Both the position numbers and the translations under genes were made by a program. A stretch of DNA of 36,253 bases from an uncultured Burkholderiales bacterium. GTDB taxonomy: Bacteria > Pseudomonadota > Gammaproteobacteria > Burkholderiales > Burkholderiaceae_C. The stretch lies in contig CAIKYO010000163.1 in assembly GCA_903831655.1 (NCBI GenBank), positions 1-36,253 of the forward strand, in the 5' to 3' direction. The notes under the pieces are model-generated. The model ran no database searches and was not told the origin of the DNA. It saw nothing but the letters and a program-made list of their open reading frames with translations. Positions 17,241 through 26,494 of the stretch are shown here, piece after piece. Position 1 is the stretch's first letter; every line of letters starts with the position of its first letter.

Positions 17241-17867
17241 TCATTCGTTTGGGAATTGAATGGAGATTTGCAGCCCATCTAAGATCTCACTGACCAAATC
17301 CAAACGCAACCTCGGATTGGTTTGACCCAACAAATGCTGTTTTTGACTTGCATTCAGTGGCAGCATCTCACACCATCGATTGGCCACCCACCCACAGTCA
17401 TCCAAGCGATAGGGCTGGCTAAAAGGCATGTCTTTGGCTCTGACGCCATGGTTTTGAAATGACACGATGACACGCCCCAACTTGTTGGCCGCCTCCTCCA
17501 GCTCTGGGGGCAAGGCAATGAACTCATCGGGTTCAATTTCCTCAACCTCAGCCATCCAAAGTCCATTGGCTTGCTTTTGAGTTTCTTGGATTTGAAAGCG
17601 CTTGCCACCTTGGCAGCGAATGAAGTAAAGACTGGGCTCAATTTCCTCAAAGTCCAGCAAATGAGCCATCACACCCAGAGGAGAAAACACCACCTCTTGC
17701 TCGGGTACGCGAACCTCTGAGCCTCGCTCCAAACTCACAACTCCGAAAGGCGTGCCTTTCTCAAACGCCTGACGCGTCATCTCCAAGTACCTCAGCTCGA
17801 AGATCTTCAAAGGCAACAGGCCGTCAGGAAACAAAGTGGTGCCCAAAGGAAAGAGAGGAATCATCAT
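17241..17867 (-). CDS. LON peptidase N-terminal (substrate-binding) domain protein
   Basis: A 208-residue protein consisting of a LON substrate-binding (PUA-like) domain alone, without the AAA+ and protease parts of Lon. The opening MMIPLFPLGTTLFPDGLLPL and the following FELRYLEM are the family hallmark, and KRFQIQETQ around residue 90 continues it. Its cellular role is unknown; stand-alone LON-domain proteins may bind unfolded or specific protein substrates. It sits between meaB and pccB on the same strand, separated by 124 and 82 bases, much looser than neighbouring junctions, so it may have its own promoter. It starts with ATG at 17867. Confidence 0.9.
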   Translation of the reverse strand: MMIPLFPLGTTLFPDGLLPLKIFELRYLEMTRQAFEKGTPFGVVSLERGSEVRVPEQEVVFSPLGVMAHLLDFEEIEPSLYFIRCQGGKRFQIQETQKQANGLWMAEVEEIEPDEFIALPPELEEAANKLGRVIVSFQNHGVRAKDMPFSQPYRLDDCGWVANRWCEMLPLNASQKQHLLGQTNPRLRLDLVSEILDGLQISIQFPNE

Positions 17868-17893
17868 TTGAATTTACAGACCCGCTTCATGCA

Positions 17894-17955
17894 AAAATTG
17901 AGTTCGAAGGCGCATCCTTCATGGGACACCACAGGATATCTTAATCACTCTGTGG
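17894..17955 (-). terminator. Small hairpins between meaB and the LON gene
   Basis: On the minus strand CCACAG/CTGTGG (17955-17950 with 17934-17929) forms a 6-bp stem, and GAAGG/CCTTC (17920-17916 with 17910-17906) a 5-bp stem followed eight bases later by five U (17898-17894). This may be a weak end for the mcm-meaB message and would fit separate transcription of the LON gene. Evidence is pairing only. Confidence 0.28.
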
Positions 17956-17991
17956 ACTCCTTTTGAATCAAAAAGCACTTTTTCATGAAAT

Positions 17992-19122
17992 CTAAGGGTT
18001 CTCCTTGATCTGATTTGTAAGCAATTGAAGCAGCTTTCGAGCTTCCAAAGAGGGATGAGCTTGGCCGGCACGGAGTTCATGCAAAGTATGAGGCAATAAT
18101 TCTTGGATTGCAGCATTTGCATTGAAACTCTCACGCAACCCACTCTCGACCCTTTCCCAAAACCAAGCCAAGGACTGCTCACTTCGCTTGGCATGCCAAT
18201 GGCCACTGCGCTGGTGCTCCTCAACCCATTCACGAACACCGAGCTTCAAATCCTCAATACCCTCACCACTTAGAGCGCTGATTTTAAAAACGCGTCGGCT
18301 CGGATCGAGCATCATGGCGCTGGAAGGATCTGCCCCTAAGGGTCGCACCACAGACTCAAGCGCTGTTGTGTCTGAGTCTTGATCAAACGATGCATTCATG
18401 GCTGAAGATTGAAGGTGCTGAGCGTTGGAGGGACTGTGAGCGAGAATTCTGAGTGAACTGGTGATCATGGCTTGGGCTTGCATGGCTGCGTTTGCATCAA
18501 GATCTGCTTTGTTGATGACCACCAAATCGGCAAACTCCATCACGCCTTTCTTGATCGCTTGCAAGTCATCTCCTGCGTTGGGGAGTTGCATGAGCAAAAA
18601 AACATCTGTCATGTTGGCCACTGCAACTTCACTTTGTCCCACACCAACCGTTTCAACCAAAATGATCTCGTAGCCCGCAAACTCACACAGCAACATGGAC
18701 TCACGGGTTTTGGCACACACCCCACCCAAATTGCCTGCACTGGGAGATGGGCGAATAAAGGCTTGGGGATGAACAGAGAGCTTTTCCATTCGGGTCTTGT
18801 CCCCCAAAATCGCTCCCCCAGATAAGGATGAAGAGGGGTCAACTGCAAGAACAGCGACACGCGCACCTTGCTCAATTAAGCTCAGCCCAAAGCGTTCAAT
18901 GAAAGTGCTTTTACCCACCCCCGGCGTGCCACTGATACCAATTCGCAAAGATTTTGAGGGTATGGAGTGAGTTTTTGCCATGATTTGCTCAAGCAAGGCT
19001 TGCGCTTGCAAGGCATGATCTGCCCTTGTGGACTCCATGAGCGTGATGGCTTTGGAGAGGGCACGTCTTGAGACCACAGGATCTGTGGCCTGCAGTGCCT
19101 CGAGCATTTCTTGTGGACTCAA
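17992..19122 (-). CDS. meaB: Methylmalonyl-CoA mutase-protecting G-protein chaperone (MeaB/ArgK family GTPase)
   Basis: A G3E-type GTPase that loads adenosylcobalamin into methylmalonyl-CoA mutase and protects it from inactivation. The P-loop is GTPGVGKST at residues 65-73; [18 protein letters not shown] (Walker B and switch region) is near 98-115, the ETVGVGQSE segment is near 157, and NKAD is near 207. At 376 residues it is longer than the usual 320-340, due to an insertion around residues 228-270 before the SALSGEGI motif. The frame opens with TTG at 19122, overlapping the mcm stop as TTGA; an ATG five codons in is the alternative start. Direct coupling to mcm confirms the role. Confidence 0.95.
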   Translation of the reverse strand: MSPQEMLEALQATDPVVSRRALSKAITLMESTRADHALQAQALLEQIMAKTHSIPSKSLRIGISGTPGVGKSTFIERFGLSLIEQGARVAVLAVDPSSSLSGGAILGDKTRMEKLSVHPQAFIRPSPSAGNLGGVCAKTRESMLLCEFAGYEIILVETVGVGQSEVAVANMTDVFLLMQLPNAGDDLQAIKKGVMEFADLVVINKADLDANAAMQAQAMITSSLRILAHSPSNAQHLQSSAMNASFDQDSDTTALESVVRPLGADPSSAMMLDPSRRVFKISALSGEGIEDLKLGVREWVEEHQRSGHWHAKRSEQSLAWFWERVESGLRESFNANAAIQELLPHTLHELRAGQAHPSLEARKLLQLLTNQIKENP

Positions 19123-21290
19123 ACCAAATTCGCCTTGATGTTTTCTAAGACGTCCTTGGCACTGGCCACAATGGGAGTACCAGGACCGTAGATTCCTTTG
19201 ACCCCTTTCGCATACAAAACCTCGTAGTCTTGGGGAGGAATCACACCGCCCACAAAGACGATGATCTCTTGCCCCCCTTGCACTTTGAGTTGTTCAATGA
19301 TGGCCGGCACCAAGGTATTGTGCCCTGCAGCCAAGGTCGAGATGCCCACCGCGTGTACATCGTTCTCGATGGCCTGTCTGGCACACTCCTCAGGAGTTTG
19401 AAACAAGGGTCCGATGTCCACATCAAATCCAAGATCGGCATAGGAGCTTGCAACCACCTTGGCCCCACGGTCATGGCCGTCTTGTCCCAACTTGGCAATC
19501 AGCACCCGGGGACGGCGACCTTGAACTTTGGCAAACTCATTGATCTCGCCCTTGAGCTGTTCCCAGCCTTGGGCAGAATCGTAGGCTTGTGCATAGACAC
19601 CTGTCACCTTGTGGGTGTCAGCACGGTGGCGACCAAAAACCTCTTCCAATGCATCGGAGACCTCGCCCACAGTTGCTCTGAGCCTCATGGCCTCTACACT
19701 CAAAGCCAACAAATTGGCATCCTTGGATTTGGCGCCTTCAGTGAGCGCAGTCAAAGCCGCTTTGACACGCGACTCATCTCTGGTTTGCTTGATGTGAGCC
19801 AATCGATCGATTTGCTCTTGGCGCACACGCACGTTGTCCACATTCAAGAACTCCACAGGAGTTTCATTGGCCTCTTGCTCAGCACTGAGTCTGTATTGAT
19901 TGACGCCCACAATCACGTCTTGACCCGAGTCAATTCGGGCTTGCTTGGAAGCGGCTGCGGACTCAATCTTCAACTTCGCCCACCCAGACTGGACTGCTTG
20001 AGTCATTCCCCCTAGAGCTTTGACCTCTTCGATGATTTCCCAGGCTTTGTCGGCCATGTCTTGGGTCAATCGCTCCATCATGAAACTCCCCGCCCATGGA
20101 TCAACCACAGAGGTAATGTGAGTTTCCTCCTGCAAAATCAGTTGGGTGTTTCTAGCAATTCTGGCGCTGAATGCGGTCGGTAAAGCAATGGCCTCATCAA
20201 AGCTATTGGTGTGCAAAGATTGAGTGCCACCAAAAACCGCAGCCATGGCCTCGATGGTGGTTCGAACCACATTGTTGTAGGGATCTTGTTGTGTGAGAGA
20301 CCAACCTGAGGTTTGCGAATGGGTGCGAAGCATCATGCTCTTAGGTGACTTGGCACCAAAATCTTTCATGATGCGACACCACAACATTCTGGCGGCTCGC
20401 ATCTTGGCGATCTCCAAGTAAAAGTTCATGCCCACACCCCAAAAGAATGAAAGCCTTCCCGCAAACTCGTCAACAGCCAGCCCCTTGTCCATGGCCAGTT
20501 TGACATACTCCAAGCCATCTGCCAGAGTGAAAGCCAACTCCAGCGCTTGATTGGCACCCGCCTCTTGAATGTGATAACCCGAAATGGAGATGGAATTGAA
20601 CTTGGGCATCTCTTGGGCCGTGTAGGCAATGATGTCGCCAATGATGCGCATAGAAGGCTCGGGAGGATAAATGTAGGTGTTGCGCACCATGAACTCTTTC
20701 AAAATATCATTTTGAATGGTTCCAGTGAGCGCACTTGTGGGTACACCTTGCTCATTGGCAGCCACAATGTAACTGGCCAAAATGGGCAACACAGCTCCGT
20801 TCATCGTCATCGACACCGACACGCGGTCCAGTGAGATTCCATCAAAAAGAATTTTCATGTCTTCAACGGAATCAATGGCCACACCCGCCTTACCTACATC
20901 CCCAACCACCCTAGGATGATCCGAGTCATACCCCCGATGTGTGGCCAAATCAAATGCAACGGATACCCCTTGAGCGCCTGCCTCCAGAGCTTTTCTGTAA
21001 AAAGCATTGGATTCTTGTGCAGTAGAAAAACCTGCATACTGTCTGATGGTCCAAGGGCGAACGGCGTACATCGTGGCTTGTGGACCACGCAAATAAGGCT
21101 CAAAGCCAGGAAGAGAGTTGACCTGATCGAGTCCCTCAATGTCTTGCGCCGTGTACAAGGGCTTGACCACAATGCCCTCTGGCGTGACCCAATTCAATGC
21201 CTCTAAATCACCCGATGGTGCTGATTTTTTTGCAGCCTGAACCCAAGCTTGCATGGCTTTGGGATCTAGAGGTTCATTTTTGTGTGTCAT
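19119..21290 (-). CDS. mcm: Methylmalonyl-CoA mutase, adenosylcobalamin-dependent
   Basis: A 723-residue single-chain mutase converting (R)-methylmalonyl-CoA to succinyl-CoA. The TIM-barrel domain occupies about residues 1-570, with the [20 protein letters not shown] segment near 72 and [17 protein letters not shown] near 190 (substrate and cofactor contacts). The C-terminal B12-binding domain has [10 protein letters not shown] with the lower-ligand histidine near H606, then GISTLAAGH and FVGGVIPP. I chose the ATG at 21290 because GGAAG lies just upstream; the frame extends 22 codons further to a TTG at 21356, which is unlikely to be used. It is the first gene of the propionyl-CoA cluster. 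Phased A-tracts lie 131-177 bases upstream. Confidence 0.95.
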   Translation of the reverse strand: MTHKNEPLDPKAMQAWVQAAKKSAPSGDLEALNWVTPEGIVVKPLYTAQDIEGLDQVNSLPGFEPYLRGPQATMYAVRPWTIRQYAGFSTAQESNAFYRKALEAGAQGVSVAFDLATHRGYDSDHPRVVGDVGKAGVAIDSVEDMKILFDGISLDRVSVSMTMNGAVLPILASYIVAANEQGVPTSALTGTIQNDILKEFMVRNTYIYPPEPSMRIIGDIIAYTAQEMPKFNSISISGYHIQEAGANQALELAFTLADGLEYVKLAMDKGLAVDEFAGRLSFFWGVGMNFYLEIAKMRAARMLWCRIMKDFGAKSPKSMMLRTHSQTSGWSLTQQDPYNNVVRTTIEAMAAVFGGTQSLHTNSFDEAIALPTAFSARIARNTQLILQEETHITSVVDPWAGSFMMERLTQDMADKAWEIIEEVKALGGMTQAVQSGWAKLKIESAAASKQARIDSGQDVIVGVNQYRLSAEQEANETPVEFLNVDNVRVRQEQIDRLAHIKQTRDESRVKAALTALTEGAKSKDANLLALSVEAMRLRATVGEVSDALEEVFGRHRADTHKVTGVYAQAYDSAQGWEQLKGEINEFAKVQGRRPRVLIAKLGQDGHDRGAKVVASSYADLGFDVDIGPLFQTPEECARQAIENDVHAVGISTLAAGHNTLVPAIIEQLKVQGGQEIIVFVGGVIPPQDYEVLYAKGVKGIYGPGTPIVASAKDVLENIKANLV

Positions 21291-21420
21291 ATCACTTCCA
21301 AAGTAACGGGCTTGACTCCTATTGTGAGCCAAAAAAGGAGGTGGAATCAGCGACAAAAGTCAAACTTTTTGCATTTAACGGCCTGCCCAACACCTCACAA
21401 ATCCACAACTCTAACCAAAC

Positions 21421-21467
21421 AAAATGCATTTAAAATCTTTTAAAACACATTAAAAATAGGCAAAAAA
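21421..21467. promoter_or_regulatory. Helically phased A-tracts (predicted bent DNA) upstream of mcm
   Basis: Five A-runs on the plus strand lie at 21421-21424, 21432-21435, 21442-21445, 21452-21456 and 21462-21467. Their centres are 10-11 bases apart, one per helical turn, which is the arrangement known to curve DNA. The array fills the space between the dusA stop (21478) and the mcm leader. A TTGACG hexamer on the minus strand (21473-21468) abuts it, but I see no good -10 at 17 bases. A UP-like or architectural promoter element is plausible. Confidence 0.5.
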
Positions 21468-21477
21468 CGTCAACACT

Positions 21478-22509
21478 TCAAACATGGGCCCGATCCATGG
21501 CTTCATGGGCCAATTCCATGACGGCCATGGGCTCCAAGTTCTTTAGAGATGCGTCACTCCAAACTTGTCTCCAAAGCCTCGCTCCTGGAACAGCATGGTA
21601 GAGCCCCAACATGTGCCGAGACATGTGAGACCAAGGCGTTCCGTGAGAGAGCTTTTGTTGGTGCATGTAGTGGACGTACTTTTGCTCAACGAGCTTTCTT
21701 GATTCCATCTCCAAATCAAGTCCTGAGCGCAAATCAAAGCTTGGACCCTGGCTGCGGCACAGCGCATCCCACTCGCTCAAGAGCCAAGGCTGGTGGTAGG
21801 CAGCTCGGCCCAACATCAACCCATCGAATTTGGGCAACAAGTCAATGACTTGCTGTTGGGTTTGAATGCCTCCATTGAGCACAAAATAGCATTCTGGAAA
21901 ATCTCTCTTCAAGCGCTCCACCACCTCATACCTGAGAGGGGGAATCTCACGGTTTTCTTTTGGAGAGAGTCCTTTCAAGATTGCAATCCTGGCGTGAACC
22001 ACAAAAACGCGGCACCCCGCCTCACTGACCAAACCCACGAAATCACGAACAAACTCATAGGACTCATGCTCATCTATGCCAATTCGATGCTTGACGCTCA
22101 CCTCTATGTCGACAACATCTCGCATGGCCTTTACAGCATCGGCCACCAAAGCGGGCTCAGCCATCAAGCAAGCCCCAAAGGCACCTCTTTGCACACGCTC
22201 TGAGGGACACCCACAATTGAGATTGACCTCGTCATAACCCCAGTCCTGCGCGAGTTTGGCACATTGAGCCAGATCTTCTGGCTCAGATCCCCCCAATTGA
22301 AGCACCAGTGGGTGCTCCAACTCATCAAAATCCAAATGCCTGGCTTGGTCACCATGGATCAATGCACCAGTGGTCACCATCTCGCTGTAGAGAAGGGTCT
22401 CCTTGGAGATCAAACGGTGCAAAACGCGACAATGCCGGTCAGTCCAGTCCATCATCGGTGCAACGCTCAATAGCGCGGGTTTTGCATTGGCCTTCAATTT
22501 AATTTTCAA
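21478..22509 (-). CDS. dusA: tRNA-dihydrouridine(20/20a) synthase DusA
   Basis: A 343-residue flavoenzyme that reduces uridines 20 and 20a in the tRNA D-loop using NADPH and FMN. The N-terminal LSVAPMMDWTDRHCR, the catalytic cysteine in NLNCGCPSERVQRGAFGACLM (C about 101), SVKHRIGID near 150, HAR near 182 and FVLNGGIQ near 220 are DusA hallmarks. No ATG precedes the conserved MMDWTD core; the frame opens with TTG at 22509 and has further TTG codons at 22497 and 22470. Since the residues before MMDW are conserved, initiation must be at a TTG. It is bounded upstream by the phaB terminator and downstream by the mcm control region. Confidence 0.94.
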   Translation of the reverse strand: MKIKLKANAKPALLSVAPMMDWTDRHCRVLHRLISKETLLYSEMVTTGALIHGDQARHLDFDELEHPLVLQLGGSEPEDLAQCAKLAQDWGYDEVNLNCGCPSERVQRGAFGACLMAEPALVADAVKAMRDVVDIEVSVKHRIGIDEHESYEFVRDFVGLVSEAGCRVFVVHARIAILKGLSPKENREIPPLRYEVVERLKRDFPECYFVLNGGIQTQQQVIDLLPKFDGLMLGRAAYHQPWLLSEWDALCRSQGPSFDLRSGLDLEMESRKLVEQKYVHYMHQQKLSHGTPWSHMSRHMLGLYHAVPGARLWRQVWSDASLKNLEPMAVMELAHEAMDRAHV

Positions 22510-22579
22510 ATCCTGTTTTGAATACTAGCCCGAGCATCACTTTTAAGTACGACACCCTAATCACAACTGTATCCCAATC

Positions 22580-22617
22580 AAAAAAAATCCTCTTGCCAGC
22601 CACAACCAGCAAGAGGG
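22580..22617 (-). terminator. Rho-independent terminator of the phaCAB operon
   Basis: On the minus strand CCTCTTGC (22616-22609) pairs perfectly with GCAAGAGG (22596-22589), with TGG/CCA-like bases in a 12-base loop, followed by A and eight U (22587-22580). It lies 27 bases after the phaB stop. This is the strongest intrinsic terminator in the window. Confidence 0.88.
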
Positions 22618-22643
22618 AGACTCTGTTCTCCAGGGTCTTGGAA

Positions 22644-23381
22644 TCAGCCCATGTGTAGGCCACCGTTGCAAGAAAAATCGGCGCCCGTTGTGAAGCCTGA
22701 CTCTTCCCCGGCCAACCAACCCACTATGGAGCCAATCTCCTCTGGGGTGCCCAGTCGCTTGACGGGAATGGTTGCCACAATTTTATCCAACACATCTTGC
22801 CTAATCGCACGAACCATTTCGGTGCCAATGTAGCCAGGACTGACGGTGTTCACAGTGACGCCTTTGGTGGCCATCTCTTGTGCCAAAGCCATGGTGAATC
22901 CATGCATACCTGCCTTGGCGGCAGAGTAATTGGTTTGACCTGATTGACCCTTTTCCCCGTTGACAGAACTGATTTGGATAATTCGACCCCAACCCTTCTC
23001 CACCATATCACCAACCACTTGTTTGGTGACGTTAAACATGGAGTTCAAGTTGGTGTCAATGACAGCATCCCAATCGTCGCGAGTCATCTTTAAGAACATG
23101 CGATCTCTTGTGATTCCAGCATTGTTGACCAAAACGTCGATGGGGCCGTGCTCAGCTTTCGCTTTTGAGAAGGCCTCTACTGTGGAATCCCATTCGCTCA
23201 CGTTACCCACTGAGGCGTAAAAGGTATAACCCAAAGCGCTTTGTTCATCGAGCCATTTTTTAAAGTCCCGTGTTGGCCCGCAACCAGCAATCACAGTGAA
23301 ACCACTCTTGTGCAAGCGCTGGCAAATGGCCGTACCAATGCCACCCATTCCACCCGTCACGTATGCTACTTTTTTTGTCAT
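22644..23381 (-). CDS. phaB: Acetoacetyl-CoA reductase, NADPH-dependent
   Basis: A 245-residue short-chain dehydrogenase that reduces acetoacetyl-CoA (or 3-ketovaleryl-CoA) to the (R)-3-hydroxyacyl-CoA used by PhaC. The cofactor loop is TGGMGGIGTAI at 9-19, NNAGI is at 86-90, and the catalytic residues are S138/S139, Y152 and K156 (NYSAAKAG). Length and sequence match PhaB more closely than FabG, for example the CGPTRDFKKWL segment near 34-44. It starts with ATG at 23381 with AGAGA upstream. It is the last gene of the operon, followed by a strong terminator. Confidence 0.95.
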   Translation of the reverse strand: MTKKVAYVTGGMGGIGTAICQRLHKSGFTVIAGCGPTRDFKKWLDEQSALGYTFYASVGNVSEWDSTVEAFSKAKAEHGPIDVLVNNAGITRDRMFLKMTRDDWDAVIDTNLNSMFNVTKQVVGDMVEKGWGRIIQISSVNGEKGQSGQTNYSAAKAGMHGFTMALAQEMATKGVTVNTVSPGYIGTEMVRAIRQDVLDKIVATIPVKRLGTPEEIGSIVGWLAGEESGFTTGADFSCNGGLHMG

Positions 23382-23498
23382 TTCAATGTCTCTCTAAAAA
23401 ATATTAATTTTCACGACTCAAAGGCTCTAGGCATTGAGGAAACAAAATTTTTCAATCCCATTTCATCAAATCCAAAAACCCAGATGAAGGCATTCAGT

Positions 23499-24677
23499 TT
23501 AACGCTCCAACGTTAGTGAAACCCCCATACCTCCCCCAATACACAGAGCAGCCAAACCTCGTTTAACATCTCTGCGCTCCATTTCATGCAACAAGGTCAC
23601 CAAAATACGGCAACCCGATGCACCAATTGGGTGTCCAATGGCGATTGCACCGCCATTGACATTGACCTTTGCAGGATCGATGCCAAGCTCTTGGTTCACC
23701 GCACAAGCTTGAGCAGCAAATGCTTCGTTGAGCTCAAACAAATCCACGGAATCTGCACTCCAGCCGGCTCTCTTCAAAGCCTTTTGCGAGGCAGAAACAG
23801 GCCCCATGCCCATCAAAGAGGGGTCCAAGCCACTGGTGCCAAATGAGGCGATGCGAGCCAAAGGCTTAAGACCCAAAGAGGCCGCCTTTGCAGCGGACAT
23901 CACAAGCACAGCAGCTGCACCATCATTGATCCCCGAGGCGTTACCCGCTGTCACACTACCAGTCTTGTCAAAAGCAGGGCGCAAGCCTTGCAGAGCTTCA
24001 GCGCTGGTTTTTTTGTTGATGAACTCATCTGAGTTGAACAAAATGGGGTCGCCCTTTCTCTGGGGAATAGAGACACCCACGATCTCACGTTCAAACTTCC
24101 CAGCGTCTTGAGCTGCACTGGCTTTTTGCTGACTACTCAGCGCCAACGCATCTTGCATCTCTCTTGTAATGCCGTGCTTTTTGGCAACATTCTCAGCCGT
24201 GATACCCATGTGATACTGGTTGTACACATCCCACAACCCATCCACAATCATGGAGTCAATCATCTTCCAGTCTCCCATGCGTTGGCCTTCGCGCGAGCCA
24301 GACAAGATGTGAGGAGAGGCGCTCATGTTCTCTTGACCTCCAGCCACCACGATGTCGCTGTCACCCCATGCCACGGCTTGGGCTGCCAACATCACCGCTT
24401 TGAGACCTGAGCCACAAACTGCGTTGATGGTGAGCGCAGGAACCTCTTGTGGGATACCTGATTTCATCAAGGCTTGACGGGCAGGATTTTGGCCTGCACC
24501 TGCAGCCAAAACTTGCCCCATGATCACCTCTCCCACCAATTGGGGGTCCACTTTGGCACGGGCCAACACCTCACGAATGACAATGGAGCCCAAGTCAGTG
24601 GCGGCCACTTTGGCCAATGATCCACCAAATTTACCTACCGCAGTTCTTGCTGCTGAGACGATCACGATATCTTGCAT
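23499..24677 (-). CDS. phaA: Acetyl-CoA C-acetyltransferase (beta-ketothiolase)
   Basis: A 392-residue biosynthetic thiolase that condenses two acetyl-CoA (or acetyl- and propionyl-CoA) to the 3-ketoacyl-CoA substrate of PhaB. The acyl-enzyme cysteine is C88 (NAVCGSGLKAV), the catalytic histidine lies in IAIGHPIGASG near 349, and the second cysteine in ALCIGGGMG near 379. The length is standard. A strong GAGGAG ribosome site precedes the ATG at 24677. It lies 44 bases after phaC and 117 bases before phaB; the latter gap is AT-rich without a convincing terminator. Confidence 0.95.
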   Translation of the reverse strand: MQDIVIVSAARTAVGKFGGSLAKVAATDLGSIVIREVLARAKVDPQLVGEVIMGQVLAAGAGQNPARQALMKSGIPQEVPALTINAVCGSGLKAVMLAAQAVAWGDSDIVVAGGQENMSASPHILSGSREGQRMGDWKMIDSMIVDGLWDVYNQYHMGITAENVAKKHGITREMQDALALSSQQKASAAQDAGKFEREIVGVSIPQRKGDPILFNSDEFINKKTSAEALQGLRPAFDKTGSVTAGNASGINDGAAAVLVMSAAKAASLGLKPLARIASFGTSGLDPSLMGMGPVSASQKALKRAGWSADSVDLFELNEAFAAQACAVNQELGIDPAKVNVNGGAIAIGHPIGASGCRILVTLLHEMERRDVKRGLAALCIGGGMGVSLTLER

Positions 24678-24721
24678 AAAAAGTACTCCTCGAAAAATTT
24701 ATTCAATTGATTTCAAAAACA

Positions 24722-26404
24722 TTAAACCTTAACGGCCACGTAATTACCCGGCGCGGGCATGAGTGGAGGATGGGACTTATTACCGGCTTTCTTTGGGGCA
24801 GCCAATAACTCTCCGGACAAGGGCTTGAGCCAATGACTCCAATCATCCCACCAACTCCCCGGGATCTCTTGAGAGCTTTTCTCCCAATCTTTGAACTCTT
24901 TGGGGAACGTATTTTTTGTGCTGACCCAGTGACTTCTTTTGCGCGCTTGAGGCGGATTGATCACGCCTGCAATGTGACCTGAGGCGCCCATCACAAAGCG
25001 CTTCTTGCCTTTGAAAATTTGCGTCGAAGCATACGCCGCATCAATGGGAACAATGTGGTCCTCTTTAGATCCATAGATGTAGACGGGCAAGTCAAGCTTG
25101 GATAAATCAAAACGAACATCACAAATCTCAAGTCCCATCGGGTCTTTGAGGCGGTTCTCCAAATACATGTTTCGCAAATACCAAGCATACAAAGGGCCTG
25201 GCAAATTGGTCGCATCCCCATTCCAGTAGAGTAAATCAAATGCAGGGGGAGACTCGCCTTTTAAATAATTTCCAACCACATAGTTCCAGACCAAATCATT
25301 GGGTCGCAAAAAACTAAATGTTTGAGCCATGTCTCTTCCCGACATCAACCCACCACAGGCAAACTGCAACTCTCGAAACTCAACCATTTTTTCATCAATG
25401 AAGACGTCCAAGATGCCCGTGTTACTGAAATCAACCAAAGTGGTGAGAAGTGTCACGCTCTTTACCGGCTTAGCCCCCCTGGCTTGCAAAACACCCAAGG
25501 CACTGGTAAGTAAAGTACCGCCAACACAAAATCCCAGCGCATTGAGGTCTTTCGTTGGAGACAGTGACTGACAAACCTCGATCGCTTTGATCACGCCTTC
25601 CTCCACGTATTCGTGCCAGGTGGCACTTGCCAACTCCTCCTTGGGGTTGGCCCAACTCATAACCAAGGTTCTGAACCCTTGAGAGCTCGCATACCTTACC
25701 AATGAATTCTCTGGCTTCAAATCCAAAATGTAGTATTTGTTGATACAAGGAGGCACAATCAGAAGTGGTTTTGCGTGAACCTCTGGCGTCAATGGAGCGT
25801 ACTCTATGAGTTGGAAGTAAGGGTTTTGATAAATCACTTGCCCAACACTGGTGGCAACGTTTTTACCCACCTCAAAGACACTCTCATCTGTCATCGAAAC
25901 ATGACCTTGCTTCAAGTCATGCCATAAATTTTGAAGACCTTGGGAGAGAGATGCTCCCTCGCTTTTGATGGCCTTGCCAATGGCCTCGGCATTCAAGGGT
26001 AAGAAATTGCTTGGGGCGCTTGCTGCAACAAATTGCTCAACCGCAAAAGAAAGCCTGGATTGAGTCTTGGGATCGGTATTGACCGCTTTGACCATCGCAC
26101 TCAATGCCTGAGAATTGATCAAGTACAAAGCAGCCGTGAATTTCGCACCCGGTTGCTCCTCCCAATCTTTGGCTGCAAATCGCCTGTCTTTGATCTCAAT
26201 TTTGGACTGTAAAGATTGATTCCACAAAGCAGTGGCCTGCTCGATGTAGTCTGACTGCAGTTGCTCGAGTTGCTCAACGTCCCACTCGATTTTTGAAACA
26301 GGTAAGCCTCCATTGACAGGCGTGATCGAGGCCAGGACTTTCTCCATGGCGTCTTTCATCCAAGACATGGAGGGAGGATGGTTTGAGCTATTGTGATTTG
26401 ACAT
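24722..26404 (-). CDS. phaC: Class I poly(3-hydroxyalkanoate) synthase
   Basis: PhaC polymerises (R)-3-hydroxyacyl-CoA into PHA on the granule surface. Counting from the upstream GTG (26422), the catalytic triad is C299 (LGFCVGGTLL), D455 (GSKEDHIVP) and H483 (GASGHIAGV). The conserved PhaC N-terminal domain and the class I C-terminal segment SWWDDWSHWL are present. Total length is 560 (ATG at 26404) or 566 residues (GTG); neither start has a good ribosome site, and I prefer the ATG. It is the first pha gene, 90 bases after pgeF, in the Ralstonia-like order phaC-phaA-phaB. The gap has two T-runs and a possible extended -10 (TGCGATACT). Confidence 0.95.
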   Translation of the reverse strand: MSNHNSSNHPPSMSWMKDAMEKVLASITPVNGGLPVSKIEWDVEQLEQLQSDYIEQATALWNQSLQSKIEIKDRRFAAKDWEEQPGAKFTAALYLINSQALSAMVKAVNTDPKTQSRLSFAVEQFVAASAPSNFLPLNAEAIGKAIKSEGASLSQGLQNLWHDLKQGHVSMTDESVFEVGKNVATSVGQVIYQNPYFQLIEYAPLTPEVHAKPLLIVPPCINKYYILDLKPENSLVRYASSQGFRTLVMSWANPKEELASATWHEYVEEGVIKAIEVCQSLSPTKDLNALGFCVGGTLLTSALGVLQARGAKPVKSVTLLTTLVDFSNTGILDVFIDEKMVEFRELQFACGGLMSGRDMAQTFSFLRPNDLVWNYVVGNYLKGESPPAFDLLYWNGDATNLPGPLYAWYLRNMYLENRLKDPMGLEICDVRFDLSKLDLPVYIYGSKEDHIVPIDAAYASTQIFKGKKRFVMGASGHIAGVINPPQARKRSHWVSTKNTFPKEFKDWEKSSQEIPGSWWDDWSHWLKPLSGELLAAPKKAGNKSHPPLMPAPGNYVAVKV

Positions 26405-26494
26405 GGAAGGTGCGCTTTTCACTGAACTTAGGGTCTCATTGGTGAAGTATCGCAGTTATTGATTGATTTTTTTAGGGGATTACATCAAGTTTTT

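Noticed and set aside
19230-20015. Long plus-strand ORF (261 residues)
   Set aside because: It lies entirely antisense to mcm, has no family resemblance or ribosome site, and mcm is certain.
21291-21356. TTG-initiated N-terminal extension of mcm
   Set aside because: The ATG at 21290 has a GGAAG ribosome site and the 22 extra residues do not look like the family N-terminus.
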